From: Ulota crispa
Lineage: Eukaryota; Streptophyta; Bryopsida; Orthotrichales; Orthotrichaceae
Assembly: GCA_963920765.1 (NCBI GenBank)
Contig: OY987243.1
Coordinates: 23,803,419 to 23,867,418, forward strand
Direction: 5' to 3'
DNA length: 64,000 nt
The notes under the pieces are model-generated. The model did not search any database. It saw nothing but the letters and a program-made list of their open reading frames with translations, and had not been told where the DNA came from. Shown here one piece after another: positions 10,953 through 24,066 of the stretch. Made by a program: the position numbers and the translations under genes. Numbering within the stretch: the first letter of the stretch is position 1; every line of letters begins with the position of its first letter.

Positions 10953-12641
10953 AGTCAAAAGTAAAAGATATTCTAAAATCAAAAGTAAAATATAAAGTCA
11001 AAAATAAAATAAAACGGAACATTCCAAAGTAACGTCCCTAACATTTGGAAAGAAACATCCATTTTAGGAATAAACTAGGTTTAAAGTGATCATCTTAAAC
11101 CAAACTCTAGGTTTTAGTAGCATTTTTTTTTGTACGCGTGCCTTCACTTGAGAGGAGGAATTTGCGACCTGGGAATCTGGTTTTTTCAAGTTAATATGGC
11201 ATTATTTGATTTTCACATAAAAAGATTTGAGAATTTGTACAAGTCTTGGTGTATTGCAATTAATTTGGTTTCTATGCAACTTGCAACACTTGCTTTATGT
11301 ACCATAATCAAAGTATAAAGTTTGTCCTTTTTCACTAGAAGAAGACCCTATACATGACTATAAATGAGTCATCGTGTATAGTTCTCAATTATTTTGGAAA
11401 ATTCTATATAATTTTATGCATCATAAACACTATATTTTTACTACACTCCCTAGTGTTTCTGATAAGCACTACCAAGTATCGTTTTCTGCAAATTACTATA
11501 GACAAAAATTATTCAAAACAATAATATTTCTAAGTAGTTCGAAAGAACATTCAAGCTTCTTAGCACCACAAGCTTTGAGGGTTTGTAGCACTATCTAAGA
11601 AATATTTGAGTTTGACCACTTGATTTCCTTCAATTCTTGTATTGAACTAATTTATCAAGAATCTGTTCTAGTTATTTTCTCTATTTCATATTTGATTTTC
11701 AAGATTTTAAACTGGTTTTCAGCCGATCTTTATAAATTGCAAACAATTTTTCCTCATTCAACTGGCTAGCTTTGAACTAGCCGCCCGTTCTTCCCGGACC
11801 TTGGTTTGTAGTCTTGCTTAAAAAAAATTAACGGGCCCACAACCCACAATAATTATTCACCCACAATATACAAAGAATACAGTGTAGTGTTCCAAATCTT
11901 GCTTGAACGAGACCCAACCATTAAAATCATGTCGTAAGAGTAGCCACCGTCTCTGACTTGTGACATGTTATTTCTCATTATGACAATGACACGCCTTTCA
12001 AAACAGATTGTTTCTTATAACGAGGCAACACTTTCATATACCTTATCGAAAAAGGGTTGCGGTTTGAAAAGAAAGAAGACGACAAAACAGCAAACCAAAA
12101 GTGAAAGGGTAACGAACCACACAAAAGCAGAACTCAAAACTGTATTGATTATGACGATTCGTGCAAGCGGGATTGAACACAGATATCAAGCAAAGCCTTC
12201 ATCACCCAATTTGCTACCGTACAACAAGATCAGTGCGCTCTACGAATGCAGCATCCCTTCAAACAAAATGAAAAGCGAACTTACACCTAAGCTTACTTAA
12301 CACAGATACCCGTTAATTTAACAAATGCAGTACCAAATAATATCTATAAGCCAGGACCATGCACTACTCTCATATTCACGGACTATGGTCACTCCATCAT
12401 GCAGTAAATTAATAAACAGCAGATCCATGCAAGCAAACCAAAAGTTCAATGGATTCAAAACTATAAAGTTTTTTGTTCTTTACAAAGAAGCTCAACCAAG
12501 CAGCAATAGGGCGGTACATAGTACATCTATACAGGAGCCATGGTGGCTTTCTCCAGCACAAGAGAAAGCCTCTGGAGAGCGGAGCAAAATGAGAGGCCTC
12601 AGCAAAAAAGGAGACCTAAAGCCAAAGAAAAGAAAAGCAAA
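10953..12641. other. Intergenic, 3' side of CHX; no gene recognised
   Basis: The first ~60 bp continue the AT-rich target array. 11,130-11,165 contains a stretch (CTTCACTTGAGAGGAGGAAT) found again at about 23,008-23,030, so a dispersed repeat fragment is present. From about 11,900 the sequence becomes less AT-rich and probably includes the 3' UTR of the minus-strand CHX gene. Open stretches here show no recognisable domains. Confidence 0.5.
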
Positions 12642-15600
12642 TCATACGCGATGCTCAGCTTTTTCTGCATACCCGTCGAGGTCAGAATCCTCAAAGCTTG
12701 TCCTTGCATTGTTCGGAGATCCAGGAGACGCCGGGGACGTAGCAGCATCGACTTTGGAAGAGGAAGACACCAAGGGCTTCAACGAAGAACTATGGGTGAG
12801 CTCTCCAACAGAAACGTTGGGAAGCGGAGCCACCAGCACGGGGTCGTGCTGCTGAAACACCAACACAGACGCGCGCACTTGCGGGTCCATCAGCGCATCT
12901 CCAACAGGGCCAAGCTCGGGATACACCGCGTGCTTCCAAACAATCTGCTCCAAAAACGGAGTCGGCCGTCTCGACCGGCCAACCAGAATGATATCGTAAG
13001 TGCGACCGCTACTCAACCTCACAACTTCTTCAAGAGGGCCAGAGGCGTTCATGTCTTCGTACGTGATCCGCCCAGCGTCGGCCGCGGCCCTCCGGTGGAC
13101 ATGGCCCAAGGCTTCGTCGTCGAGCTCCCGTTGCTTGTCTTGATCCAAACCAACAAGCGAGAACTGGTAACGCGTACTACTCGCCTCCTGCCTCGCAATC
13201 TCGGAAAGGTTGGCACCCACCGAAGGCGCTCGCGCAGGGATACTCATGTCGTTAACAACCCCGCTGGTGTTGGTAAGAAAACGCACAACGTGCAGTTTAA
13301 TGCCGGGGTGCTCCGCCATTCGGAACCCGTAAGCGAGAGCTTCCCTGTCATCAGGACCGCCGAAAAAGAACACCACGACGCTGTGATCCACACTACTGGA
13401 GGGCACTTGAGCCGACCCGCCCAGCCCGCGATCGACCATAATAGCCACGGAGCACGGCGAATGCTTGAGAACCCTCTGGTTCACTGTCCGGAAACCTGGA
13501 GTCGAGTCGAAGTATCCGTCTACTCGGGGCGACTTGTGGAAAGGAAGGATGATCAATGCCGTCCGCTTATCCGCAGCCGTCGCGCAGATGTCTTCGTGCA
13601 TGTCCTCAAACCCGGAGATGGCAGTCATGGGCCTCACAGTCACCTGGAAATCGAATCCAACATATAGGAATTAATATCCAATCATCAAAGTCGACCGGAA
13701 TTCGTGAAACAGCGTGCCTTCCAGGCTTTCAATTCTGTAAATGCTAGAGGCTTTTAATTACCTTGCTGAGCTGCTCGTACGTTTCAAACGCCGTCACAAT
13801 CTGATTCCTGTTGTCCGACTGATGACGGTGATTGAAAAAAGGACGCCCGTTGCGACGTGCGCGCTGGACGATCATGATAGCCGAAGTACGTTCCGAGAGT
13901 TCCATCAAATGCAAGATGTACAGACGGAGAGTACGCTTGCGCATTCCCCGGGTCGCCTCGGTGAGATTGATCATGGCAGGGACATTCTTCATTCCGTGCA
14001 CACAGGACAAGATTCGCAAGTCGTCTTTGGAGTCCTCCATTTGCAGTGTCCTACGAGTATATGGAACAGGGTTCCTGGCTGGTTTGTATATCAACATCAC
14101 CAAAGGTGTCGTCATGAATGTTGTGATGAGAGCCATGAGCACCATGATTGCAAATGTCTCATCGTTCAGGACCTGATCAAAACCCCAAACAGAAGAAAAA
14201 AATCAGAAGATCGTCAGCACTGTCTTGCACCTTTTCAATATAACTCGATACTCACAAACACCAACCGTAATTAAACACCTTGTACAAACGTTCGCATTTC
14301 TCCAAATCGGCCAATTTAATTCAAGAGATTTAAAGCATAGAAAGGACACTTGGTAACTTACCCCACGGTCTTTGCCGATATTGAGGACAATAAGCTCTAC
14401 CAAGCCCTTGGTGTTCATCAGTATCCCCAAAGTCAGACACTTCCGGGTGCCCACTCTGCAAGACTTGGCAGCCGCGAATGTACCAATAATTTTCCCCAAA
14501 CAGGCAACGGTAACAACCAGCACCAACAGGCCAAGGGACTGCGCGCTGTGAATGGATCCAATGTTGGTCTTCAGTCCACTCGAGGCAAAGTAGAGGGGCA
14601 GGAGCAGGATAGACACAAAATCTTCCAGTTTCTCAACGAGAGCAGATGCGAAAGGACCTTCTTTAGGAATTATCAGCCCAAACAGAAATGCGCCGAAAAT
14701 AGAGTGAATTCCGATGGCGTCTGTACAAAATCCGGCCACAAGAACGCCGAGTAAAGCCACGACGACAACGAACTCCTTCACAGGTTCATTATCAGGGGAT
14801 CGATGAGCAACCCAGTGCACCGCAGGCTGGACTACGAAGAACATAACCAAAACAAATGCGATTCCGCATAACAAAACCCACGCAACAATCGCCGGGCTCT
14901 TGCCGGTGCCTGACAACGCAACCGCCAGCGCTAAGAGAACCCAAGCCACCACGTCGTTAACGGCAGCTGCGGACATCGCCAACTGCCCGACATCCGTCGT
15001 CAACAGCTTCCTCTCTGCCAGGATACGTGCAAGAACGGGGAAAGCAGTGATGGACATCGCCACTCCCATGAACACCAGAAACGGACCAAAGTCTCCTCCT
15101 GAAGCAATCGTCTGGTGCAGGACGAAGGAAACCCCAACCCCTGCGACGAAAGGCAGACTGATTCCAGCTGCAGCAATCGCCAAGGCTTGTTTACCGGTTT
15201 TCCGAATCTGCACCATGTCGAGTTCCAACCCTACCATGAACAAGAAGAACAAGAGTCCCATGTCCGCGAAAACTTCGAGAATAATCACGCTCTGATGCGG
15301 GAATATCGCCTTCAAGTAGCCCTGGCTGCGACCGAACGCAGATGGACCAAGCAGTATACCGCCCTGCAAATTCAATCAAAAACACGCTCCATGTTAACAA
15401 TTCATTGTGACTAACCACGACCGTCAGAAAACATGTGTAGATCTGTCAAAGCAACAATACCTACACACAAAGACGAAACATCAACAATTACGACAACGTG
15501 AAAAGTAGAATCAAAAGACGCATTCGAATAAGTGAACTTACAATAATCTCGGCGATGACGCGTGGTTGTCTCAGAGGCTTCAGCAAAAACGCCAGGGCTC

Positions 15601-15733
15601 TTGTAATGCAGAGAACAATAACGATTTGAACGATGAGCAAAGGTAGAGCGAAATGAATGGGCACATCTCCCTGCCACACTCCATTGGAGGTCGCCGACAT
15701 CGTCTTGCACGTCGCAACAGTAGTGTTCGCCAT
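12642..15733 (-). CDS. Cation/H+ antiporter, CHX family (CHX17-20-like)
   Basis: Coding exons on the minus strand: 15,733-15,542, 15,363-14,362, 14,172-13,762 and 13,643-12,642 (stop TGA). All introns have GT-AG ends and fall between codons; the predicted protein is 868 residues, normal for CHX. It starts [27 protein letters not shown] and [20 protein letters not shown] are typical CPA2 sequence. Residues ~30-430 form the multi-pass exchanger domain, with [17 protein letters not shown] and AAVNDVVAW in the core. The cytosolic C-terminal half has [25 protein letters not shown] and [18 protein letters not shown], as in CHX regulatory domains. Plant CHX proteins exchange K+ (or other monovalent cations) for H+ at endomembranes or plasma membrane and affect pH and K+ balance. 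The start was chosen by homology and is the first ATG in frame. The CHX17-20 assignment is by remembered similarity, not by a tree. Confidence 0.93.
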
Positions 15734-17060
15734 CTTTCCGGTACCAGAAAAAATCAATCGCTCCGCGCGGCTTTAAATCTTCTTCCTGCTTTTCACAGTT
15801 GCTTGCTACAACCAGTTGACTAATTTCAAACAGAAGCGCGGCGAAGTCTAACACGAACACATGAACTGCCTTCCATTCTGCTAATCACACTCTACAGCAC
15901 ACTCCCGAAAAGAAACCGGGAGGCACCTCGCAGAAACCCTGGCCCTTCAATCAGACCGCCAATTCCTCTCCACCACGAAATCGGTAACGAAATCGGTAAA
16001 CGAAATATATACACAATTTCGCTGTCCTCGTACGATTCACCACACACGAGGCGTGAATTTCAAACAACTAACCTAAGAGAGAGCCTCTTCAGATTGACAC
16101 ACGCATCAAACTCGACAACAAATCACCAACCTCGTCCCGGTCGGAGACTCTCTTTCTCCAAACTAAACCCTACAACCACAGCTCCAATTCCAAAGAAAAC
16201 CAAACAAACAAACAAACGTCCACACAAATCTCCACCGAGCTCGCCGGAACACAATCGTAAACAACTTACAAGTTCTACTCAACGCCGTCGATTCGTCTCG
16301 AATTTTCAACTAATTTTCCAACTGCATTCCTATCACAATATTTCTCTTACAGCTTCAATCACTTCTCACATAAAGCGTACATCACAAATTCTACTCAAGT
16401 CCTCAACCTTCCAAACAAGAAAAAGAAGAAGTAAACTTAGATCGTGTATCTGCGCCGCAACATAACAGCGCACGGAAGATGTCTTCGAAAGATCAGAAGC
16501 CGGAATCGTTCGGATCATCCAAGTGACTTCTAAATCAAGAACATTGCAAACGTAAGCGAGATGAGAGAGAGCGGCGGATTTGCGAGAATAGAGGAAGAGT
16601 GAAAGCGGATCCAGAAATGGAATTTTGTGGACTCAATTTTATAGAAAAGCAGCGCAGCAGAAAAAGGTGATTGGAGATGGATTTTTTCGCCGAGATTGTT
16701 GCTGGAATTAAGCTTAAAATGAAAGTGGAACGAAACTGAGAGCGAATTTTACATGTGGAGTGAATGATGCGGAAACCTCGCTGCATGATTCTTCTTCGGC
16801 GAACGTGGAATGTTGTTGAAGTCGTCTCTCTCGCTCTGTCTCTCGGTCTGTGGCTCTCTCTCTCGGCCTCGCTCTCTGCCTCCCCTTTCGCCACTGCCAG
16901 TGGCAGTCTGACGGCCGGGCTGAGCCGCCATGGAACTGGACGAGTGGACGCCGGGCGGCAGCGTCGGTCCCCGGCGGTTGCGGGCGGTTAAGTTTGGTCG
17001 TGGCGTGTCGCTATTGCAGTTTCGGGTTCGATCCTTCAGCCTTCACACGTGCGTGTGAAC
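15734..17060 (-). promoter_or_regulatory. CHX upstream region, CpG- and CT-rich
   Basis: This 1.3 kb is clearly richer in G+C and CpG than the surrounding AT-rich DNA. A TATATATT on the minus strand at about 16,011-16,003 could serve as TATA box for the CHX gene. A CT-rich microsatellite (CTCTCTCG-type) lies at about 16,826-16,885. Open reading stretches here have no domain and low complexity. A 5' UTR exon with an intron is possible but not demonstrable. Confidence 0.4.
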
Positions 17061-18756
17061 AGTATACTCTATCTTAGAATGCGAAGTAGGGAATTGATAT
17101 TTATACTGTGCCACATTCACCCTTTCAACTATTTTACCACACTTATTATGTACAAGTCTTTCTTACCCGTCGTACCATCGGGTGATGCAAAAGACAATCT
17201 CATGCATACAGTAGAGCTTCTCTAAACTGATATGGTTGGGACTCCAAGACCCATATAAGTTTAAGAATGTTATTGATTAATTTTGTGGAAGTTTAAATGT
17301 AGTGACAGTGCCTAGATAGTATTGTATTGAGGAGCTTGCAGTTCTGACCATGTCAGTCATGTCAATTAATCCAAATCTTAATGCAGAGCTTCCTGATCTT
17401 AACGAGGAGCCTATAGATGTGACCATGTCAGCCATGTTAGCATGGCAAAAAGACAAAGTGACATCAATTGAGAAAAAGAGGATGGTACAAACCAGACTTG
17501 ACTGTTGTTTCCACCTAGCTTAGCTTGGTTTTTTTATATTCTAGGATTGACATTGAGATTTGTGTTATACATTAGATTATAGAGGATATTAGTTTAGAGG
17601 AGTTCTATTGTACACGTAGTTTTAAAAATGAACCTCCACACAAACAATCTTCTTTTCTCTATCTTTTTTTCTCCCTTCTTTTTATTTGAATTTCAAAATT
17701 TGAGGAATATAGAGACACCCAATGCTATAAAGAGCCTCAAAATAATAATTCTCTAAAACATTAATTTTGAAAAATTTCAACTATTTTCTACAATTCAAGT
17801 GACTTTTCACAATTTCTAATGACACTTCACAATTTCCAATGATTTTTCACAATTCTAATGACTTTGAGCCGAGGAATGCTATATTGTGAGTGGGGATTTG
17901 TGAGCCATGAGCCGTAAGCCTAGTTTTTTTTTGTCAAAACACTCAATTTCACCTGTAACCAAGTATATAGGACCCTACAATTGTGCATTCTAAACATTTA
18001 TCTCTAGAAAAACTTTCTTTCTTTTTAGTTTTTTCATTGATTTTGAGCTCAAACTTTATTCTTGCTCACCAAATTTTGGCTCACCACTTATGTGCTCACC
18101 ATTTTATGCTCACAAAATAGAGTTGTCCACTTTGGGCCATCCATTTGGGTGCCTTTTTCTCTCCTTTGTAATATTTCACCCTCCCTTCAGGTGTCATTTC
18201 CTCTCCTTTCCCCTCTCTATTAGAACTTGTATTGTCTATATAGTTATCAACCAATGAGAGGTTGGTTGATCACCACAAAAACTTTCAAAATTGTATTCGA
18301 TTATAATATAGAAGATAACTAATATTTGTGATATTATAAAAGATATGGAACACAAGAATAACATCATTGATTTGTGTGAAATAGAAGTTGTAACTTTGGT
18401 TTTGTTTTTTAGCTTGAGATCTTGCTCATAGTATTGATTAAAAAGTATAAACCAAACTTAAGATAATTTAGATTTTTAATCAATACTATCATTACTATGA
18501 GCAGGATCAAGAGCTAAAAATTAAAGATGGAGTTGCAACTTCTATATCATGTTGAATTTTCAAATTAGTGATGTTTTGCCTATGGTCCAAACCTACTATA
18601 TTATCATAAATACTAACCATATATAATAAGCGTGTTAAAATAGTAAAAAGGATGTGGTACATATATCAATTCTAGTGCAAAACATTATTTTAATAGTAAT
18701 GTTGCAAAATCAATGTCACCACAAAAATGAATGGGGAGGTAATTAGTATTACACTA
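17061..18756. other. Intergenic, no gene seen
   Basis: AT-rich. Contains fragments of dispersed repeats: GGGAATTGATAT at about 17,089 (terminal motif of the 37-38 kb family) and a segment at 17,930-18,000 that reappears inverted near 30,610-30,680. No coding or RNA gene signal. Confidence 0.5.
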
Positions 18757-19422
18757 CACTAAATAGTGCATTAGGTTGCCTTCATCAGCATTCTACACTT
18801 TGTAATTACTTACTAGTGCTAAAATAATTTTATCAACTATTCGTGCAATAAGCAATTTTTAAAGAGCTTGGCAACAACAATAAAGTTGCGGAAAAACAAA
18901 ATAGCAATGTTTAGGTTGTAAACCATGTAAAATCCTAACATTTAGAGAGTTGCATGCGCCTCCAAGTGACCAAGCAATGACTCATGAGATAACTTTTCAA
19001 GGTAAGGTAGGAGCACCCATAAGCGTGGAAATAAGGGCCATGGAGTAGGTAAAACAATTGAACAACTTTGAAAAAAATACTGTAAGTTAGGAAATGGAAA
19101 CCAAAAATATTAACATCAATTTCAAGGTTCCAATTGCAAGCATTTGTTCACAAAGATTTTTCAAAGTCCAAAATCAGTGAAATTGTCGGGACCATGTGTA
19201 AGAGATGCTAAAACAAGGCTTGTTGGTTCTCAAATAGTGAGATGGGTACTCAAAACCGTCATGGAGTCACCCACAACCATCATTTTGTCACTCATAAATA
19301 TCACTTAAGTATCCATAAGCACCCTAACTTTGTCAGTAACGCCCATGGGGACGTCACGCCCATGGGTGCGGCTACCTTAAAGCAACCTATTTGTTAAGGC
19401 AACCCAAATGCACTATTTAGTG
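18757..19422. mobile_element. CACTA-ended foldback-like element with nested insertion
   Basis: The left end CACTAAATAGTGCATTAGG and the right end CACTATTTAGTG are inverted repeats that extend into GGTTGCCTT / AAGGCAACC. A TA flanks each side. An AGGTAG-ended element (19,005-19,377) sits inside. An inverted partial copy of its left half occurs at about 26,930-27,070. No transposase. Confidence 0.6.
19005..19377. mobile_element. AGGTAG-ended MITE, 'G' type, copy 1
   Basis: Starts AGGTAGGAGCACCCATAAGCG-like and ends GGTGCGGCTACCT, flanked by TA on both sides; 373 bp. About 80% alike by eye to 32,406-32,780. Confidence 0.7.
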
Positions 19423-19561
19423 TACAATATACCAACATGCATTGGTTTGAGTGTATTATAAATATTGTGTCTTTTTATAAATTAGTGTTAAACTCATGAA
19501 CACTAAGTTAGTAGAAAAATGGTTTTTGAAAAGCAAGCGTCAGTGTCAATGGTTGGTTTAA

Positions 19562-20489
19562 CCCCTAAAGGCCCAGCTATCCCCCTGGGGGACAGTTGAG
19601 ATTTTAGGCATGTACCTATAGCTAATCTAGTTTTTATGATTTTTTAAACTTTTATTGAGGGTGGGGAATTCCAAGACCTACCCGAGAATTTAATTTTTTT
19701 GTCATTTTGACATTTGACAAAGAAGTTATACAAGAATTTTTGCTCGCGGGAGGAAGGGCAATCCGGGTAGCCCAAAAACTTCTTTAAAATTTGTATTTTC
19801 TAAAAATAGAAATCTGAATTTGGTTCTTTAGATTATTTTATATGTGGGAAGCTTTGAATCATTCAACTTCAATCCATGAGATGAAAGTTATGAGATGTTT
19901 TAGTTTGTGGGCATGTATGGATTCTCTACTCTAAAATAAACTTTGAGGTCCTTTATTTTCCACAATTTTTAATATTTTGGAAAAAAACTAAACCTAAAGA
20001 AGTAGATTGTTTATCACAACATTATAGCCATTGGGATTTTCATTTTTTCATTTTAATAATAAAATTCTTAACAATTTAGTGATTTGACTCAACCTCTGCT
20101 TCTTTTTACTTACTACTTTCCCCCATGTGTTGTATAGTTCCAATTGATTTGAAAATTCTCCCACACATATCTAACTTGGTCTGCTACATGGAAAAATAAA
20201 ACCTCAACTTTGTGTAAAGTAATTTTTTTCATGCAAGTGTGGATAAAGGCTTCTGAAATTTTTGGGCAACATGGAAAAAAACTTTTTTTTTCACTTTAGA
20301 TGTAAATATCTCCCTCCTCTCCATCTAGAATGACCTGATTTTTTCCCACAAGTACCTCTTCTAGTTGAAAACAAGATCCTATGGTTGGATTTGCAAAAAA
20401 AAAATTATTTCCTACTTTTCTACTCAATCCCCCCAAAGTGGCAATTAACAGAGACTTTCACTAGAGAAAACTACTTGGGCCTGTAGAGG
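19562..20489 (+). mobile_element. TTAA element, 0.9-kb class, copy 1
   Basis: TTAA (19,558-19,561), then CCCCTAAAGGCCCA; the right end is TGGGCCTGTAGAGG, then TTAA (20,490-20,493). The terminal repeats are imperfectly inverted. Interior matches 29,005, 46,704 and the reverse of 34,001. No open frame of note. Confidence 0.85.
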
Positions 20490-20493
20490 TTAA

Positions 20494-23400
20494 AGCCCGT
20501 TTGGACATAAGTTGGGCTTGTGGAACCAAAATTTGACATTGTAGCTTTTATTCCAAAAACCTTTGAGTCTATTAGTGTAACAAGAATAAAAATAAATGCA
20601 CACCAAATACAACACACATTGTTTGTTTTTAATTATAGTGGGTGAAATTTTTAAACAAAAAATCTTCTATCTTGTGACTCTCAACCAAGTTAAATTTTCA
20701 ACTAGCTCTATTTTTAACGAATTCTTCAACATTTAGAAATTCTTATATGTCCTTTGAATCTGTTGTTGAAGTGATTTATGAACCAACAAGAAAATAAAAT
20801 GAAATAAGTTCCTCCCTTAATCCTAATTATGCAATGGATATGCACATGATTTTATATGGAATTCAATATCATTCATTGTGCGTTCTCAATGGACAATGAG
20901 CATGGTTTAGCAAGAACCATGACGTTAACCCAACAATGAAGGCATGCTGTCATTTAATTCCATTTAAATAAAATTTAAAATTCAACATTTCATAGGATTG
21001 CAGTGCACAATCCAAATCACTGCCCAACTTACATTCTTTGGTTTTCTTCCAGAGCATTAATAACATGTTGCTACCAATTCCTCCTTCATTTTCGTACCAC
21101 TTGTTTAATTGTAGACCCTTGAGTAGTAGTGTTATTTGATTCGATATAATTGTTTGTTAAGAGCTTCCATCACTCTCTAACAATATTATGAAAATATGAC
21201 AATGAGGTGAAATGTATTACCCCCTCCAAGAATATCCCAGTCTTATAATATCCCTCTTTAGAGTCTTTTAAGATATGGAAAATGAGCCAAACCAGCTCAT
21301 ACATATTTTTCACTGTAAAAATAAATTCTATTGATTTTTTGGGTTATGCTGTGTACTTTTTAACCAAAATAAAGTCTGATAAAACATTGCTCAACAACTT
21401 GCCTCAGAACTTTATCTTAAGTTAGCATTATAGGCAAAAATAAACCAATAAATAAATAAAGAAGCAAATGAGCATAGAAATTGTCACCTTTACTTTGGAG
21501 TTGTGTATGCCTCCCCCTTTCCCAAGTAACAATGGCAAAGGCTACTATTTCAAAAGCACACATAGTAATTGTCGAGGTGGAAATTTGACACGGTATATAG
21601 ATATTCTTGTTATGCACTACCTTAGGTGAATAACAACTTCACTACACCCAAGAAAAATAATTAAAATTAGCGAAGATAATGAGTTCATCATTGTAGATTT
21701 TCCTTAAAATCCTTTCCTTACTTGGTAAAAGAATGGTGGTTTTTGAAAATTGAATTTCCAAAAGTTTCTTCACAAATATTCCCTACAGTGAAACTCAAAA
21801 ACTTTTTGGATTACTAAGATTTTTTTGTAAATACTAGCCATTGGCATTTGCTACGCTACTCATTTTCCATCATATTTTATTAGGATTTTCATATGCTGAA
21901 TAGAATGCAAAGTAAAATGTTCATTATGTTTTCAAATAACATCTATATGATAAGATTGGAGATGTGATATTACGTAGGTTTATACACTAGAAGGAAATCA
22001 TGTAATAAACGACTCAATCACAACAGTTGCACTACAACCACACGATTGTAAAACAACTATGAAACGAATGTGAATGACTCATTACAATCATGCATATGTC
22101 GTGCAGATGTTGTGCAATTGTTGCAAGTGAGTTGTTTATTGCATGTTTTTCTTTTAGTGATATGCCATGTTATAAATGTCAATGTGATTGTACCTATAAT
22201 ATTATGGAAAGTGGAGATGTGATATTGCAAAGGCCATTGTGATTTTAGTAGTATGACAAGTCTTGTAAACCCATTTACCAAGGTAAATGAATGCCTTAAC
22301 ACATTCTCAATGTTTGTGTTATCTTTTGTTTCACGTTTCTAATTCAAAATAGTTACACTTCCAACTTACATTATTGCAACAACTCATGGTAAACTACATT
22401 TGTCATTGTAGTGGCGCTGTGTCGACAAATCTAAGCTTGTTGCCTTTTAGGTTGCATTTGATGACACAAACAACAGCAATTCTACTCTTTTGCTGTAACG
22501 GAACCTCACCAGCAAGCAAGCATAAATGCTACAAAGTAGTTGAAGATGCAAAGATCCAAAACCTCACTTGCAAGCCCAAAGAAAAGTGCAAAGATCCACA
22601 ACCTAACCGCCGAATTATCAAGTACAATTATTAGGTTTTGCAAGTCATTATGGGAGAGACAAAGCCTCACTAGCAACCTAACCGCCTAACATGGGTTACG
22701 TGGGAGAGACAAATTGAAGGTAACCACCGGCAACCTAACCACCTAACATAGGTTACAAACTATTTTTTGACAACAAGTAACCGATCACAAATGACTGAAC
22801 GGACAGGTCGCCAACGTGAGTTTTTTTATTAATTGTAGATATTCACTAGAAGAAAAAATCATCACAACAATTGTAAATATTCACAACAACTATAATTCCA
22901 ACTAATACCATATTTGTTAAATTGGAAAAAAGAGTACATTTTGGGACTTTTGAAGGATTAAGGTGGTCACCTTGATTCGAGCTCCAGCTTTTTTTTTGGT
23001 ACACATGTCTTCACTAGAGAGGAGGAATTTGCGAGGGAAAAGATCTTAGTGGCTCAGACTGAATCTGATACCTTTAAATCTTGTTTAAAGTGGCTATTTT
23101 GGATTAAGGTGAGGTACAATTTGGTACCCATCGTTTTCCCAATTTAATGATGTGGTGTTAACTATAATTGAGTCATCTAATAATCATCATACAATGGTCA
23201 TGGACATTTTCTTGTGGACTAGTCATTTATCCTTTTAAAGACCACACACATTTTCACAAAATCCATTAGAAACCGGGGTAGTAAACTTGGATGTGCAGTT
23301 GAATCATATATGGACTTGATTTCAATAATCCAACTGTACAAATGGGAGTGAGTTGTAGGTGGAAAATCTCTAGTTTTTGTGCTTGTGTGGTTTTGGATCC

Positions 23401-24062
23401 TACTACTTCATACAAGCTTTGTTTGAGAAGAGCCTTGTATTTCTAAAAAGTAGGGTTTTTCAACTTTCCAATGAGACTAGTTTCACACAAAATGGATAAA
23501 AATAGCAACCACAAGGTGTAGCTAAGTGGACAAAAAGGGTAAAAAATCCCACTTTCTTTGCTACCCAAAAAATAGTTTTACAAGAAAATGGATAAATGCT
23601 ATGAAAAATCCAATCGGTGAAAACAATAAAGAATTGGCCTTAAATGTAGGACAACAAATTTTTAATAGGAAATGATAGCACCATTTCAATAGATTTTCAA
23701 ATATTACAATTATACTACTACCGTATAGAAAAACAATACAAGCATATTTCTTGAGGAATTTGAAATGTTTTAGGACTGCAAAATTGAAATTTGACATTCT
23801 TCTTGGATGTTTGATGTATTGTGTTGTTGCTTTGATCCATCTTTGACCAAATATGGATACGTATTTTGAGGCCATGCCATATAAACATTGTTCTTTATCA
23901 ACTCACATGCTTGATTTCATTATTTCTTATTTGGTTGGATGCAAAATTCTTGTGAGCACAAGCATTCTTCAAGATTGGTTTCCAAATTGTTGGAACAATT
24001 TTACTCTATAAGCCAAAAACCACTCTCTTGAACCAAAATATGGTTCGGTGCTCTCTATAGGG
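20494..24062. other. Intergenic, no gene seen
   Basis: AT-rich. Holds a small imperfect tandem repeat at about 22,548-22,760 (units with CAACCTAACCGCCTAACAT and GGGTTACGTGGGAGAGACAA) and a dispersed repeat fragment at about 22,930-23,035 shared with 11,050-11,165. No recognisable protein. Confidence 0.5.
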
Positions 24063-24066
24063 TTAA

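Noticed and set aside
12540..13667. A 375-codon open frame on the plus strand across the last CHX exon
   Set aside because: It is antisense to a clear CHX exon with family motifs; the translation is arginine/histidine-rich and matches nothing.
17018..17040. GGTTCGATCC, a tRNA T-loop-like string
   Set aside because: The flanking bases do not pair as a T stem, and no A box or acceptor stem is present upstream.
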